A stretch of DNA of 64,000 nt from Nitratireductor thuwali. Its GTDB lineage: Bacteria; Pseudomonadota; Alphaproteobacteria; Rhizobiales; Rhizobiaceae. Under the pieces are notes generated by a model, which saw nothing but the letters and a program-made list of their open reading frames with translations, made no database searches and had not been told where the DNA came from. The translations under genes and the position numbers were made by a program. Location of the stretch: contig NZ_CP030941.1 in the NCBI RefSeq assembly GCF_036621415.1, positions 3,036,001 to 3,100,000 of the forward strand. The letters run 5' to 3'. Shown here one piece after another: positions 1 to 9,086 of this stretch. Each line of letters starts with the position of its first letter. Position 1 is the first letter of the stretch.

Positions 1-1
1 A

Positions 2-499
2 AAGGTATCGGCCACCGTCAAGCGCGTGAAGAAGGATGCGAACGTGCCGGCCGCCGTGGTCGAATATCTGCGTTCGAAGAACCTGCCGGCCTCGGTGCGC
101 ATGGGCGCGGATGAGCGGCTGGCGGCGATGCCCTGGGAAAAGGCCAGATCCCTCGAAGTCACGCACGGCCCGGCCGGGCCGGACGACGAGGTCGGCGTCA
201 GCCACGCCTATGCCGGCGTGGCCGAGACCGGCACCGTTGCCCTTCACTCGGGCCAGGACAATCCGACCACTGTCAATTTCCTGCCCGAGCACCATATCGT
301 TGTCGTCAAGGCCGGCGATATCGCCGGCGACTTGGAAGCGGTGTTCGACCGTCTCAGACAGACCTTCGGGAAGGGACAGATGCCAAGGACGCTCAATCTC
401 GTCACGGGCCCCTCGCGTTCTGGCGACATCGAGCAGAAGCTGCTTTTGGGCGCCCACGGGCCGCGCGCCCTGCATCTGATCGTGGTCGATGAGGGGTGA
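2..499 (+). CDS. lutC: LUD-domain protein, LutC/YkgG family (5' partial)
   Basis: The open frame runs in from the left edge, so the N-terminus is missing; about 165 residues are visible. The C-terminal half has the LUD-domain pattern: a GVAETGTVAL segment, then SGQDNPTTVNFLPEHHIVVV, and near the end the VTGPSRSGDIEQKLLLGAHGPRALHLIVVDE segment split around the conserved GPSRSGDIE motif. LutC acts with LutA and LutB in iron-sulfur dependent oxidation of L-lactate, so lutA/lutB would be expected just left of this window (inference). The stop overlaps the start of the next gene by 11 bases, which suggests translational coupling. Family call is firm; the specific substrate is not. Confidence 0.85.
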   Translation, partial: KVSATVKRVKKDANVPAAVVEYLRSKNLPASVRMGADERLAAMPWEKARSLEVTHGPAGPDDEVGVSHAYAGVAETGTVALHSGQDNPTTVNFLPEHHIVVVKAGDIAGDLEAVFDRLRQTFGKGQMPRTLNLVTGPSRSGDIEQKLLLGAHGPRALHLIVVDEG

Positions 500-1247
500 C
501 GGCGGCATTCACTTCGACGATGCATCCACGCCCGAGGGCATGCGCCTTTATGCCGTCGGCGATATTCACGGCCGTCACGATCTTCTGGTCGAGATGCACC
601 GCCGCATCATGGCGCAGATCGTCGAGGACCGCCCCGCCGATTGGCGGCTGATCTACCTGGGCGACTATGTCGACCGGGGCGGGGCCGAAAGTGACGTCCT
701 CGAGTTCCTGTCGCGCGTCACGCGCGAGGAGCCGCGCGTTGTCGCCCTGGCCGGCAACCACGATGTCGGACTGCTGGACTTTCTGGACCAGCCCGGCCTG
801 GACGGGCTTTTCGTCAACAATGGCGGCGAGACGACGGCGCGGTCCTATGGCGTGGAGCCGGATTTCGGCTCGCATTCCGGCCTGATGCGCAGCCACGCCC
901 GCCTGCTGCAGGCCATTCCCGAGGCCCATTTGAGGTTCCTGCGCAGCCTCTCATTCTCGGCCAGTCACGGCGACTTCTTCTTCTGCCATGCGGGCATTCG
1001 CCCCGGCGTGCCGCTCGAAGAGCAGTCGCCTCAGGATCTCGTCTGGATAAGGCAGAGTTTCCACCGTCATGCCGGCCTCCATCCGAAAGTCGTCGTCCAT
1101 GGCCACACGCCCGTCGCAGCGGCGGAGATCCTTCCCAACCGCGTCAATCTGGACACCGGCGCCTGGACGTCCGGTCGCCTGACGGCAATGATGTTCGAGG
1201 GGAAGCGAAAGAGGCTGCTGGAAGTCGTGCGCGGTTCTATTGGGTAA
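489..1247 (+). CDS. PPP-family metallophosphatase (serine/threonine phosphatase type)
   Basis: A 252-residue calcineurin-like phosphoesterase. The signature metal-binding blocks are in order: GDIHGRHD at residues 24-31, GDYVDRG at 58-64, GNHD at 89-92 and HGHTP near residue 205. This set is diagnostic of the lambda-phosphatase/PrpA group, which removes phosphate from Ser/Thr/Tyr residues or cleaves small phosphoesters; the true substrate cannot be told. The start at 489 overlaps the LutC gene by 11 bases; an in-frame ATG at 540, preceded by GAGGG, would give 235 residues and begin just before the first motif. No signal peptide is seen, so it is probably cytoplasmic. Confidence 0.88.
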   Translation: MRGDGGIHFDDASTPEGMRLYAVGDIHGRHDLLVEMHRRIMAQIVEDRPADWRLIYLGDYVDRGGAESDVLEFLSRVTREEPRVVALAGNHDVGLLDFLDQPGLDGLFVNNGGETTARSYGVEPDFGSHSGLMRSHARLLQAIPEAHLRFLRSLSFSASHGDFFFCHAGIRPGVPLEEQSPQDLVWIRQSFHRHAGLHPKVVVHGHTPVAAAEILPNRVNLDTGAWTSGRLTAMMFEGKRKRLLEVVRGSIG

Positions 1248-1377
1248 ACGCAGTAATGCCGTAGCCGTCTGTCGTCGCCTGGGTTCCCGATGCGGTCGCC
1301 GCATAGATGCCGGCGCCGCTGGCTGCAACGGCGGTGAGCATCATCAGGGAAAGAACGGCAGCGCGCATGAGGCTCAT
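1237..1377 (-). CDS. small exported hypothetical peptide (46 aa)
   Basis: Reading leftward from an ATG at 1377, the product starts MSLMRAAVLSLMMLTAVAAS and continues with a short polar tail rich in Thr and Gly that ends DGYGITAFTQ. The hydrophobic core directly after one Arg looks like a signal peptide, leaving a mature part of roughly 20-25 residues. It converges with the phosphatase gene, overlapping its 3' end by 11 bases. No family is recognised. Small size makes a chance reading frame possible, but the signal-peptide shape and its place in an otherwise gene-free gap argue for a real gene. Confidence 0.4.
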   Translation of the reverse strand: MSLMRAAVLSLMMLTAVAASGAGIYAATASGTQATTDGYGITAFTQ

Positions 1378-1575
1378 TTGGGTTCTACTCGTTGGGCAAC
1401 AGCTTACGATACGGCAGGTTACGAAAACGTTCCGCGTATCGGGTTGAATGGCAGCGACTCGAGGTCGGAGACGACGCGCCAATTGCTGCTATTCCTAAAA
1501 AATGACAAGCCGGTTTCTGTTATTGTTCGTGACTTTTGCAATCCCGATGTGACTTGCCTGCAACTAGGGTCCCGC

Positions 1576-2229
1576 ATGCCTCTCCAGAACCGGGTCGATC
1601 CCTTCGGCGAAATCCACAGCACCCCGGCGCGCGGTCTCTTCACGGGCAATCGCGGCGTGATCCACGATCCCGATTCGCGCACGCTCCTGAAGCGGCGCTG
1701 GACGAGCCGTGCCTGGATCGTCTGCGAGTGCGCGTTCCGCGGCCGCAGCCGCGAGGTTATGGGCCGCAATGCCCCCCGCGGCGGCGCCGGCTGGACCGAG
1801 CTCTTCTTCCTCGACGAGGTGACCGCCCTGGCTGCCGGCCATCGCCCATGCTTCTACTGCCGCAGGGAACGGGCGAAACGGTTCAGCCGGTGCCTCGCGC
1901 AGGCCCTGCATCGCCCCGGCATTCGCGCTCCCGAGATCGACGCCCTGCTGCACGCCCAGCGATGGGCCTCGGCCGGAAGCCGCGAAACTGTGGAGCCGGA
2001 GGAGTTGCATCGCCTGCCGGACGCTACGGTCGTCGCGTCCGGTGGCACTGCCTATGCGCTGCGCGCGGGCTTGCTCCTGCCCTGGTCCTTCGATGGTTAC
2101 GGCAAGCCGCGGCCCGGCGCCCTGCCGGCCGTGATTTCCATCGTCACGCCTTCCGCCACGCGCGCCGCGCTCGCCGCCGGCTATCAACCCGTATGGCACC
2201 CGACGGCGCCTGTGGAGGACCGCACTTGA
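1576..2229 (+). CDS. conserved hypothetical protein with HRPCxxCRR motif
   Basis: A 217-residue product from an ATG at 1576; the open frame continues upstream, but the similarity-like, conserved-looking region begins at [14 protein letters not shown]. Visible blocks are [47 protein letters not shown] and [12 protein letters not shown] recognise this arrangement (a [18 protein letters not shown] core) from a widespread uncharacterised bacterial family; no biochemical function is known to me. The paired Cys in HRPCFYC could bind metal or be redox active, which is speculation. It lies upstream of rsmE with a 31-base gap and may share its transcript. Confidence 0.72.
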   Translation: MPLQNRVDPFGEIHSTPARGLFTGNRGVIHDPDSRTLLKRRWTSRAWIVCECAFRGRSREVMGRNAPRGGAGWTELFFLDEVTALAAGHRPCFYCRRERAKRFSRCLAQALHRPGIRAPEIDALLHAQRWASAGSRETVEPEELHRLPDATVVASGGTAYALRAGLLLPWSFDGYGKPRPGALPAVISIVTPSATRAALAAGYQPVWHPTAPVEDRT

Positions 2230-2260
2230 CCCCGAGCCACCAGCGCCGCATCAAGCGGTC

Positions 2261-3010
2261 ATGAGAGCCAACTACAAGATGCAGCGCCTCTTTGTGCCCG
2301 AAGGCCTTGCCGCGGGGGCGTCCTTCGATCTGGCCGCGGATCAGGCGCACTACCTGTTGAACGTCCTGCGCATGCGCGAGGGCGGGCGGCTGCTCGTCTT
2401 CAACGGGCGCGACGGCGAATGGCTGGCGGAATTGGCCGGAGCGGCCAGGAAGAAGGCCACGCTCGCTGTCCGCGAGCAGACCCGCCCGCAGTCGGCCCCT
2501 CCCGACCTCTTCTACTGCTTCGCTCCCATCAAGAAGGGAAGGTTGGACTACCTCGTCCAAAAGGCTGTCGAGATGGGCGCCGGCATCCTCCAGCCCGTCA
2601 TTACCCAGCACACCCAGGTGCCCAAGCCGGGCATCCAGCGCCTTCAGGCAAATGTGATCGAGGCGGCCGAACAATGCGGCATCCTCTCCGTTCCCGAGCT
2701 TTTCGAGCCCGTGAAGCTCGACCGGCTGCTGGCGGAATGGGAGCCCGGGCGCGCGCTCGTCTTCTGCGACGAGGATGCCCCGTCCGACAATCCTGTCGAT
2801 ACGCTATCAGGGCTTGCCGGGCGCAAGCTCGGGCTCCTCGTCGGGCCGGAAGGCGGCTTCTCCGACCAGGAGAGGCAGATGCTGCGCGACCTGCCCTTTG
2901 TGGTGCCCATCCCGCTCGGCCCGCGTATTCTGAGGGCCGATACGGCGGCCGTCGCCGCCCTGGCGGTCATTCAGGCAGCGGCCGGTGATTGGCGCGATGC
3001 GCCGGCTTGA
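2261..3010 (+). CDS. rsmE: 16S rRNA (uracil(1498)-N3)-methyltransferase RsmE
   Basis: A 249-residue SPOUT-family methyltransferase that methylates N3 of U1498 in helix 44 of 16S rRNA using S-adenosylmethionine. N-terminal PUA-like part starts MQRLFVPEG; the SPOUT knot carries the family signatures [16 protein letters not shown], an [14 protein letters not shown] block, and [13 protein letters not shown] followed by the RILRADTA segment that forms the cofactor knot. Length matches the family. ATG 2261 is used; ATG 2279 (MQRLF) is an equally workable start. The frequent rhizobial order rsmE then gshA is seen here. Confidence 0.95.
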   Translation: MRANYKMQRLFVPEGLAAGASFDLAADQAHYLLNVLRMREGGRLLVFNGRDGEWLAELAGAARKKATLAVREQTRPQSAPPDLFYCFAPIKKGRLDYLVQKAVEMGAGILQPVITQHTQVPKPGIQRLQANVIEAAEQCGILSVPELFEPVKLDRLLAEWEPGRALVFCDEDAPSDNPVDTLSGLAGRKLGLLVGPEGGFSDQERQMLRDLPFVVPIPLGPRILRADTAAVAALAVIQAAAGDWRDAPA

Positions 3011-3170
3011 ACCATGGTTCAGAACTTTTCGCTTGATTGCGCCCCGGCCTTTCGCCAATCAGGCGGCGAAAGATACGCATCGACCCGAAAAGCCGCAGGC
3101 CGGGCGGTGATTACCATTTTCGCCCACCGAAAATGGCAAGGCCGACCGGCCGGCGGCGCTCGTGCACCGT

Positions 3171-3208
3171 AAGCCAGGGGCGCGGAGGCGCCCGCCCGGC
3201 GCTTGAGG
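3171..3208. repeat. 38-bp GC-rich intergenic repeat, copy 1
   Basis: This segment upstream of gshA matches 25636-25673 in the same orientation at 35 of 38 positions (differences only G/A, G/T and T/C). Its core, GGCGCGGAGGCGCCCGCC, is partly self-complementary. The other copy abuts the 3' end of truA. Both lie in gaps between genes. Confidence 0.7.
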
Positions 3209-3235
3209 GACGGAAAAAGGAAAGGGCCCGGTTCA

Positions 3236-4609
3236 ATGGCGCGCGACACGACCGACGATCAGCCGATCGAAAAGATTGACGAGTTGGTCTCCTATATCGC
3301 CGCCGGCTGCAAGCCTCCCAAGGCATGGCGCATCGGCACGGAGCACGAGAAGTTTCCGTTCTATGTGGATGGCAACCGCCCCGTTCCCTATGAAGGCGAG
3401 CGCGGCATCAAGGCTCTGCTGGAAGGCATGCGGCGCACGCTCGGCTGGGACCCGATCGAGGATGCCGGCCGCATCATCGGCCTGGTGGAGCCGACCGGGC
3501 AGGGCGCCATCTCCCTCGAGCCCGGCGGCCAGTTCGAGCTTTCGGGCGCCACGCTCGAAACGCTGCACCAGACCTGCCGCGAGGGCAACGCCCATCTGGC
3601 GCAGCTGCGCGAGATCGCCGAGCCGCTGGGCATCCGCTTCCTCGGCCTTGGCGCCAGCCCGAAATGGCGGCTTTCCGAAACGCCCAAAATGCCCAAGTCG
3701 CGCTACGACATCATGACAGCCTACATGCCCAAGGTCGGCACCCATGGCCTCGATATGATGTACCGCACCTGCACCATCCAGGTTAATCTCGACTTTTCCT
3801 CCGAGGCCGACATGCGCCGCAAGATGCAGGTCTCCTCGCGTCTCCAGCCGCTGTCCACCGCGCTCTTCGCCAATTCGCCCTTCACCGAAGGCCGGCTCAA
3901 CGGGTTCCAGTCCTGGCGCGGCGAGATCTGGCGCGACACCGACAATCAGCGCTCGGGGCAGTTGCCCTTCGTATTCTCCAGCGATTTCGGCTTCGCGGAC
4001 TATGTCGAATGGGCGCTCGACGTGCCGATGTACTTCGTCATCCGCGAGGGCCGCTACCACGATTGCACCCATGTCACCTTCCGCCAGTTCATGAAAGGCG
4101 CCTTGCGCAAGGAATTGCCGAACGGCATGCCGACCATGGGCGACTGGGCCAATCACCTTTCCACGCTCTTCCCCGATGTGCGGCTCAAGCGCTTTCTGGA
4201 AATGCGCGGCGCCGACGGCGGCCCCTGGCGGCGCATCTGCGCGCTGCCGGCCTTCTGGGTCGGCCTGCTCTATGACGAGGAGGCCCTCGACGCCGCCGAA
4301 GAGCTCACCAGAGGCTGGAGCTTTGAGGAAGTCATCGCCATGCGCGACGCCGTGCCGGCGCAAGCCCTGTCCGCCTCCTTCCGCAATCACGAGCTCCGCG
4401 AGACCGCCCGCGAAGTGCTCGCCATCGCCCGCATGGGCCTGAAAAACCGCGCCCGCTTCAACCGCGAGGGCTTCGACGAGACCGGCTTCCTCAATCCGCT
4501 CGACGAGGTCGTCGCCCGCGGCACCACGAGCGCCCAGGAAATGGTCAACGCCTTCAACACCCGCTGGGGCGGCTCCATAGAACCGGTCTTCCTCGAACAC
4601 GCCTACTGA
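3236..4609 (+). CDS. gshA: glutamate--cysteine ligase, plant/alphaproteobacterial type
   Basis: A 457-residue enzyme making gamma-glutamylcysteine from glutamate, cysteine and ATP, the first step of glutathione synthesis in the cytosol. It belongs to the plant-type GCS2 branch, shown by the opening IDELVSYIAAGCKPPKAWRIG, then GTEHEKFPF, LEPGGQFELSGA, the MMYRTCTIQVNLDFSSE block and the TFRQFMKGALRK segment. The length is exactly that usual in rhizobia. ATG 3236 is chosen because AAAGGAAAGGG precedes it; upstream codons are not conserved-looking. It stands alone, with no gshB nearby. Confidence 0.95.
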   Translation: MARDTTDDQPIEKIDELVSYIAAGCKPPKAWRIGTEHEKFPFYVDGNRPVPYEGERGIKALLEGMRRTLGWDPIEDAGRIIGLVEPTGQGAISLEPGGQFELSGATLETLHQTCREGNAHLAQLREIAEPLGIRFLGLGASPKWRLSETPKMPKSRYDIMTAYMPKVGTHGLDMMYRTCTIQVNLDFSSEADMRRKMQVSSRLQPLSTALFANSPFTEGRLNGFQSWRGEIWRDTDNQRSGQLPFVFSSDFGFADYVEWALDVPMYFVIREGRYHDCTHVTFRQFMKGALRKELPNGMPTMGDWANHLSTLFPDVRLKRFLEMRGADGGPWRRICALPAFWVGLLYDEEALDAAEELTRGWSFEEVIAMRDAVPAQALSASFRNHELRETAREVLAIARMGLKNRARFNREGFDETGFLNPLDEVVARGTTSAQEMVNAFNTRWGGSIEPVFLEHAY

Positions 4610-4629
4610 GTGCCTGGAGACTGATCCTG

Positions 4630-4651
4630 CAATCGCCAACGCTGGCGATTG
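4630..4651. terminator. perfect 9-bp hairpin after gshA
   Basis: CAATCGCCA and TGGCGATTG (4630-4638 and 4643-4651) pair perfectly around an ACGC loop, 21 bases after the gshA stop. No T-run follows, so it may slow or stabilise the transcript end rather than terminate on its own. Confidence 0.4.
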
Positions 4652-4668
4652 GCCGTATCCATCAAACG

Positions 4669-4713
4669 TTCGTCATCCTCGGGCACTGACCCGAGGATCC
4701 ATGCCTGAACCGT
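4669..4713. repeat. short palindromic repeat (CCTCGGG...CCCGAGG type), copy 1
   Basis: CGTCATCCTCGGG, a short loop, then CCCGAGGATCCATGCC. The same unit recurs at 33878-33920, 56060-56100 and 56406-56445. It is a dispersed intergenic palindrome with an ATCC-type boundary. Confidence 0.6.
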
Positions 4714-4746
4714 GAAGACACGTCAGCCCATCCTTTTGGGCCCCAC

Positions 4747-4798
4747 ACGTCGTGTTTTCCCGAAATCAACTCCGATTTTCAGGCCAATACTGTAGGTC
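4747..4798. repeat. degenerate copy of the double-hairpin element
   Basis: The string from GTCGTGTTTTCCCGAAATC to CAATACTGTAGG matches the right half of the elements at 9202-9310 and 29823-29919, with several substitutions that break the stem. It ends about 55 bases before the DUF937 gene. Confidence 0.55.
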
Positions 4799-4852
4799 AT
4801 GGACTGATTCTCCGCTAAACTCCCCCACCGCTTTTGATCCGGGAGGCCAGCC

Positions 4853-5722
4853 ATGTTGCCCTTGTTTGAAATGCTCCAGAACGCCCAGAACGGCCGGGGC
4901 GTCGACGTTCTGGCCGGCCAGTTCGGCCTCACCACCGCACAGACCCGGCAAGCCATGGAAGCGCTGCTGCCGGCTTTCAGCCAGGGGCTCAAGCACAACG
5001 TATCCGACCCTAACGGCCTCGGCGCTTTCATGGCGGCGCTGTCGTCCGGCCAGCACGCCAGATATTTCGAGGATGCCGCAAGGGCCGCCTCCGCTGAGGG
5101 CAGGGCGGAAGGCGACGGCATTCTGGGCCATCTCTTCGGCTCCAAGGAACTCAGCCGTGCGGTCGCTCAACAGGCCGCCCAGACGACGGGCCTCGCCGAG
5201 CAGACCCTGAAGCAGATGCTGCCCGCGCTTGCCACGATGATCATGGGCGGCCTCTTCAAGCAGACGACCGGCCAGATGCCCCAGGCGCAGGCCAGCGGCG
5301 CCGGCATGGGTGGCGGCGGATTGCTGGGCGAGATCATGAAGCAGATGATGCAGCCCGGCGCGGGGCAACAGCCCGGCAGCTCGCGGTCGGCGCCTGCCGG
5401 CCAGGACGCCAATCCTTTCGGCCGCATGCTGGAGGAAATGTTCGCCGGCGCCCGGCAGGGCCAGCCCCGCCCGGGTTCGCAGGACAACCCCCTCGGCCAG
5501 ATATTCGAGGAGTTCCTCAAGGCCGGGCAGCAAGCGCCTTCGCCAGAGCCGGCAGCCAGGCCCCGGCAGGCGGAGAGCAACCCGAGCGGCCGTCCGCGCA
5601 ATCCCTATGACGACCTGTTCGGCCAGATGTTCGAGACCGGCCGCAAGACGCGCGACGATTACGAGCGCAACGTGAAGGACGTCTTCGAGCAGTTCCGCCA
5701 GGGCATGGAGCGCCGTCGCTAG
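4853..5722 (+). CDS. DUF937 domain-containing protein
   Basis: A 289-residue protein. Residues 1 to about 140 fit DUF937: it opens MLPLFEMLQNAQNGRGVDVL, followed by two helical repeats with LAGQFGLT and a VAQQAAQTTGLAEQTLKQML segment that ends TMIMGGLF. The rest is low-complexity, rich in Gln, Gly, Pro and Arg, with repeated motifs of the form NPFGRMLEEMF, NPLGQIFEEFL and NPYDDLFGQMFE, so three copies of a short amphipathic unit spaced by disordered linkers. No signal peptide or membrane span. The function of DUF937 proteins is unknown. It is a single gene flanked by repeats. Confidence 0.85.
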   Translation: MLPLFEMLQNAQNGRGVDVLAGQFGLTTAQTRQAMEALLPAFSQGLKHNVSDPNGLGAFMAALSSGQHARYFEDAARAASAEGRAEGDGILGHLFGSKELSRAVAQQAAQTTGLAEQTLKQMLPALATMIMGGLFKQTTGQMPQAQASGAGMGGGGLLGEIMKQMMQPGAGQQPGSSRSAPAGQDANPFGRMLEEMFAGARQGQPRPGSQDNPLGQIFEEFLKAGQQAPSPEPAARPRQAESNPSGRPRNPYDDLFGQMFETGRKTRDDYERNVKDVFEQFRQGMERRR

Positions 5723-6151
5723 ATCGGTATGAGTTCAGGTCGGTCTGGACTCCCCGCGTCCTCAACTCTGAGGAAGCTGGGCACCTCTCCTCGTCATCCC
5801 GGCCGACCGCTGGGAGAGCCGGGATGGCGGGCGCGTTTGATCCAACCCGAACTCATCCTGATCTGGCGGTCGTCGACTACACTTTGCGACGTCGCTAAAA
5901 CGACCACGCTCCCTTCGTTGACTCGGGGCCTCACGCTCCGTATAAGCGCCGCACGTTCGGGCTGACCGCCCCGGCGCGCGTCTCTGCGCCACCGTGGTGG
6001 TCCGAAACGCTCCTGTTAGAGCAACTCCAGGAAAAGTGGAAACCGGTTTTCCGTCCGGGGTTGCGTGAAACCAAGGCGTTGGATCGTTTCCACGAAACGA
6101 TCCAACCACGAACAGACCCAAGAAGGGCCGCACTCCGCGGTATTTAAATAA
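5723..6151. other. gene-free gap upstream of rpmH, built of repeats
   Basis: No convincing gene is seen in these 429 bases. At 5791-5822 lies an inverted match to the tail of the 180-bp repeats (34205-34233). At 6017-6060 there is a segment with GGAAAA paired to TTTTCC, and at 6078-6106 a perfect 13-bp hairpin. The promoter of rpmH should lie in the last 100 bases, but no clear -35/-10 pair was identified. Confidence 0.6.
6078..6106. repeat. perfect 13-bp stem-loop upstream of rpmH
   Basis: GTTGGATCGTTTC (6078-6090) and GAAACGATCCAAC (6094-6106) pair perfectly around a CAC loop. Together with the adjoining segment from 6017 it resembles a palindromic intergenic repeat that I associate with rhizobial genomes. 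No T-run follows, so it is not a classical terminator. Confidence 0.6.
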
Positions 6152-6286
6152 ATGAAGCGCACATATCAGCCCTCGAAAATCGTCCGCAAGCGCCGGCATG
6201 GCTTCCGCGCGCGCATGGCTACCTCCGGTGGCCGCCGTGTCATTGCGGCGCGCCGCAACCGGGGCCGCAAGCGGCTTTCCGCCTAA
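6152..6286 (+). CDS. rpmH: 50S ribosomal protein L34
   Basis: A 44-residue, very basic protein beginning [20 protein letters not shown] and ending [10 protein letters not shown], which is the full-length canonical L34 sequence. It binds 23S rRNA in the large ribosomal subunit. It is the first gene of the rpmH-rnpA-yidC set, in the usual bacterial order, and is shorter than most gene-finding cutoffs. The ATG at 6152 follows a TTTAAATAA tract. Confidence 0.97.
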   Translation: MKRTYQPSKIVRKRRHGFRARMATSGGRRVIAARRNRGRKRLSA

Positions 6287-6308
6287 GTGCGGGCGCGGGG
6301 CCGGGGCA

Positions 6309-6692
6309 TTGACTGGCCCATCGACCGGCGAAGCGCCGCAAACCTTTCCAGCGCGTCTGACCAAGCGCGCGGAGTTTCTGGCGGTCCGTCGCGGTGACAA
6401 ACGGCGGGGCCGCCTTTTCCTGCTGGAAGTGCTGGACCGGGGCGACGAAGGTCCCCCGCGTCTCGGCATCACGGTGACCAGGAAAGTAGGCAACGCGGTT
6501 GTGCGCAATCGCATTCGCCGCCGCCTCCGCGAGGCGACGCGCGTTTATGCCGCTCGTGACATGGCGCCCGGCACCGACTATGTGATCGTCGGGCGGCGCG
6601 ACATACTCGACGCGCCGTTCGATGCTCTGAAGGACGAGCTTGCCCGGCGGTTTCGCGGAAAGGCGCTCTCAAGGACTGTTCATGGACAATAA
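6309..6692 (+). CDS. rnpA: ribonuclease P protein component
   Basis: About 127 residues. This is the protein subunit that helps the RNase P ribozyme cut the 5' leader from pre-tRNA. Family signatures are [17 protein letters not shown] near the start and the RNR motif region [19 protein letters not shown] in the middle. In-frame ATG codons only occur far upstream inside rpmH, so the TTG at 6309 is the most sensible start and gives a normal length. Its 3' end overlaps yidC by 11 bases. No yidD-like gene sits between the two. Confidence 0.92.
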   Translation: MTGPSTGEAPQTFPARLTKRAEFLAVRRGDKRRGRLFLLEVLDRGDEGPPRLGITVTRKVGNAVVRNRIRRRLREATRVYAARDMAPGTDYVIVGRRDILDAPFDALKDELARRFRGKALSRTVHGQ

Positions 6693-8508
6693 TCGCAATT
6701 TCCTCATCACGATCGCGCTGTCGATACTGATTCTGACGGTATGGCAGGTGTTCTATATGAATCCGCGTATCGAGGAACAGCGCCAGGCCGCCCAGGTCGA
6801 GGCCCAGCAGACGGGCGAGAGAGCTTCGCCCGCGGCCGGCAACGGCGCGCAGCCCGCCGACATTCCCTCGGCAGGCGGTGCGATGACGGGCGACGCCGCC
6901 ATTCCCGGGCAGGGCGCGCCGGCCGGTGCGCCGACGGATCGCGCCTCGGCGCTGGCCGGCACCGACCGTATCAGGATCGACACGCCGCGCCTTGCCGGTT
7001 CGATCAACCTGACCGGCGCCCGCATCGACGACCTGCTCCTGAAGAACTACCGTGTCACCGTCGATAAGGATTCGCCCAACGTCACGCTCCTCAATCCGGC
7101 CCCGCTTCCCAACGGCTACTATGTCGAAGTCGGCTTCGTGGGCGGCGAGACGACCGGCGACGTGCCCGGCCCGGATACGGTCTGGAGTGCGCCGGAGAAT
7201 GCGGTCCTCACCCCCGACAGCCCTGTCACGCTCACCTATGAGAACGACCGGGGCCTGACCTTCAGGCGCACGATCGCCATCGACGAAGACTATCTCTTCA
7301 CGGTTTCCGATACGGTCGAAAATGCCGGCGGCGCACCGGTCGAACTCAGGACCTACGGCCGCACCACCCGTTTCGGCGAGCCGGAAACCTCGGGCATCTA
7401 CATCCTTCACGAAGGTTTGATCGGCGTCACCGGCGAGGAAGGGCTGCAGGAAATCAGCTATTCCGAGGCCAAGGAAGACGGCCGCATCGTGCCGGGCATG
7501 TCGTCCAATGGCTGGCTCGGCATCACCGACAAATATTGGGCGGTGGCCATGGTCCCGCGCGCCGGCAAGGATTTCCAGCCGCGCTTTGCCTATTTTGACG
7601 ACCAGCGCTCGCGCTACCAGGCGGACTTTCTCACCCAGCCCCTCTCCGTGGCTCCCGGTGGTTCCACCACCGTCGACACGCTCGTGTTTGCCGGGGCAAA
7701 GGAAGTCGGCGTCATCAACGCCTACGAGGCGGCCGAGGGCATTCGCCAGTTCGAACTGATGATCGACTGGGGCTGGTTCTACTTCATCACCAAGCCGATG
7801 TTCTACCTCATCGACTGGTGCTACAAGCTGCTCGGCAATTTCGGTCTTGCCATCCTGGCGACCACCGTCATCGTCAAGCTCTTCTTCTTCCCGCTCGCCA
7901 ACAAGTCCTACAAGTCCATGGCGAACATGAAGAAGGTGCAGCCTGCCATGATGGAGATCCGCGAAAAATACGCGGACGACAAGATGAAGCAGCAGCAGGC
8001 CATGATGGAGCTATACAAGAAGGAGAAGATCAATCCGATCGCCGGCTGCTGGCCGATCCTCATCCAGATCCCGGTCTTTTTCGCGCTCTACAAGGTGCTC
8101 TACGTTACCATCGAGATGCGCCATGCGCCCTTCTTCGGCTGGATCCAGGACCTTTCAGCGCCCGATCCCACGTCCATCTTCAATCTGTTCGGGCTGCTTC
8201 CCTACGACGTGCCGGCGTTCCTGATGGTCGGCATCTGGCCGCTCATCATGGGCGTCACCATGTTCCTGCAGATGCGCATGAACCCGACCCCGCCGGACCC
8301 CACCCAGGCGATGATCTTCAACTGGATGCCCGTCGTCTTCACCTTCATGCTGGCGACCTTCCCGGCGGGCCTCGTCATCTACTGGGCCTGGAACAACCTG
8401 CTCTCCATCATCCAGCAGGGCGTCATCATGAAGCGCCAGGGCGCCAGGATCGAACTCTGGGACAATCTGATAGGCCTGTTCAAGAAGAAGCCGAAACCGG
8501 CGGAATAA
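6682..8508 (+). CDS. yidC: membrane protein insertase YidC
   Basis: A 608-residue inner-membrane insertase that works with or apart from SecYEG to integrate membrane proteins. Layout: N-terminal signal anchor ([20 protein letters not shown]), a proline/alanine-rich linker to about residue 90, the large periplasmic P1 beta domain to about 350, then the conserved Oxa1/60KD-like core with membrane segments (near [19 protein letters not shown], then [20 protein letters not shown], and [19 protein letters not shown]). The lysine-rich tail ends [13 protein letters not shown] 6682 overlaps rnpA, so the two are translationally linked. A terminator follows. Confidence 0.97.
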   Translation: MDNNRNFLITIALSILILTVWQVFYMNPRIEEQRQAAQVEAQQTGERASPAAGNGAQPADIPSAGGAMTGDAAIPGQGAPAGAPTDRASALAGTDRIRIDTPRLAGSINLTGARIDDLLLKNYRVTVDKDSPNVTLLNPAPLPNGYYVEVGFVGGETTGDVPGPDTVWSAPENAVLTPDSPVTLTYENDRGLTFRRTIAIDEDYLFTVSDTVENAGGAPVELRTYGRTTRFGEPETSGIYILHEGLIGVTGEEGLQEISYSEAKEDGRIVPGMSSNGWLGITDKYWAVAMVPRAGKDFQPRFAYFDDQRSRYQADFLTQPLSVAPGGSTTVDTLVFAGAKEVGVINAYEAAEGIRQFELMIDWGWFYFITKPMFYLIDWCYKLLGNFGLAILATTVIVKLFFFPLANKSYKSMANMKKVQPAMMEIREKYADDKMKQQQAMMELYKKEKINPIAGCWPILIQIPVFFALYKVLYVTIEMRHAPFFGWIQDLSAPDPTSIFNLFGLLPYDVPAFLMVGIWPLIMGVTMFLQMRMNPTPPDPTQAMIFNWMPVVFTFMLATFPAGLVIYWAWNNLLSIIQQGVIMKRQGARIELWDNLIGLFKKKPKPAE

Positions 8509-8553
8509 AGAATCCGGAAAAACCCCGCCTCGACAGGCGGTGTGAAAACTCAG

Positions 8554-8586
8554 GAGGCTCCGGCGTTGCCGGGGCCTCTTCTGTTT
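8554..8586 (+). terminator. rho-independent terminator after yidC
   Basis: An 11-bp stem (GAGGCTCCGGC at 8554-8564, GCCGGGGCCTC at 8568-8578, one G-T type mismatch) with a GTT loop, followed by TTCTGTTTG. It closes the rpmH-rnpA-yidC transcript. A smaller CCGCCT/AGGCGG hairpin precedes it. Confidence 0.75.
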
Positions 8587-8684
8587 GAGGCGGAGCGCAG
8601 CCCGCCATATCGGTGGCCTCGCCGCTCGCCTTATGGTTTGATGCCGTGCTATGTCCGCTGCACGGATCGAGTGAGGAGGGTCTC

Positions 8685-9086
8685 ATGAAAGTCGTTGCCA
8701 ACATCGATTTCGACGGCGATTGCCGCGAGGCGTTTACCGCTTATGCCGACATTCTGGGTGGCAAGATACGCGCGATGATAAGCCATCGCGAGATGCCCGG
8801 AATGGCGGAAGGCGTCCCCGAGGATCGTCTGGATCGCATTCTCCATGCCTGGATCGACATCGGCGATCAGGGGCTGATGGGTCAGGACATGCAGGATTTT
8901 TCCGGCCGCAAGGGCTACAGCGTGACCGTTTCGGCCGATTCCGTCGATGAGGCCCGTCGCATGTTCGAGGCATTTTCCGATGGCGGAACCGTGATCATGC
9001 CCTTCGGCCCGCAGCCATGGTCGCAAGGCTTTGGCCTCGCGACGGACCGCTTCGGCGTCACCTGGGTGATCGATTCGCCAGGCTGA
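8685..9086 (+). CDS. VOC-family PhnB-like protein
   Basis: A 133-residue single-domain glyoxalase/bleomycin-resistance fold protein of the PhnB/YjdN kind. It opens MKVVANIDFDGDCREAFTAYA, has the ISHREMPGM segment, and ends with the family signature PFGPQPWSQGFGLATDRFGVTWVI. PhnB-like members have no settled reaction; some bind metal and small ligands. ATG 8685 follows GAGGAGGG at good spacing; the frame is open further upstream but without conserved sequence. It is monocistronic between the yidC terminator and a repeat element. Confidence 0.88.
   Translation: MKVVANIDFDGDCREAFTAYADILGGKIRAMISHREMPGMAEGVPEDRLDRILHAWIDIGDQGLMGQDMQDFSGRKGYSVTVSADSVDEARRMFEAFSDGGTVIMPFGPQPWSQGFGLATDRFGVTWVIDSPG

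Noticed and set aside
1240..1575. A longer N-terminus (from 1240) for the HRPCxxC protein
   Set aside because: That part overlaps the end of the phosphatase gene and lacks conserved sequence; ATG 1576 begins the conserved-looking region.
3233..4639. A 468-codon frame antisense to gshA
   Set aside because: Shadow of a full-length, motif-complete gshA.
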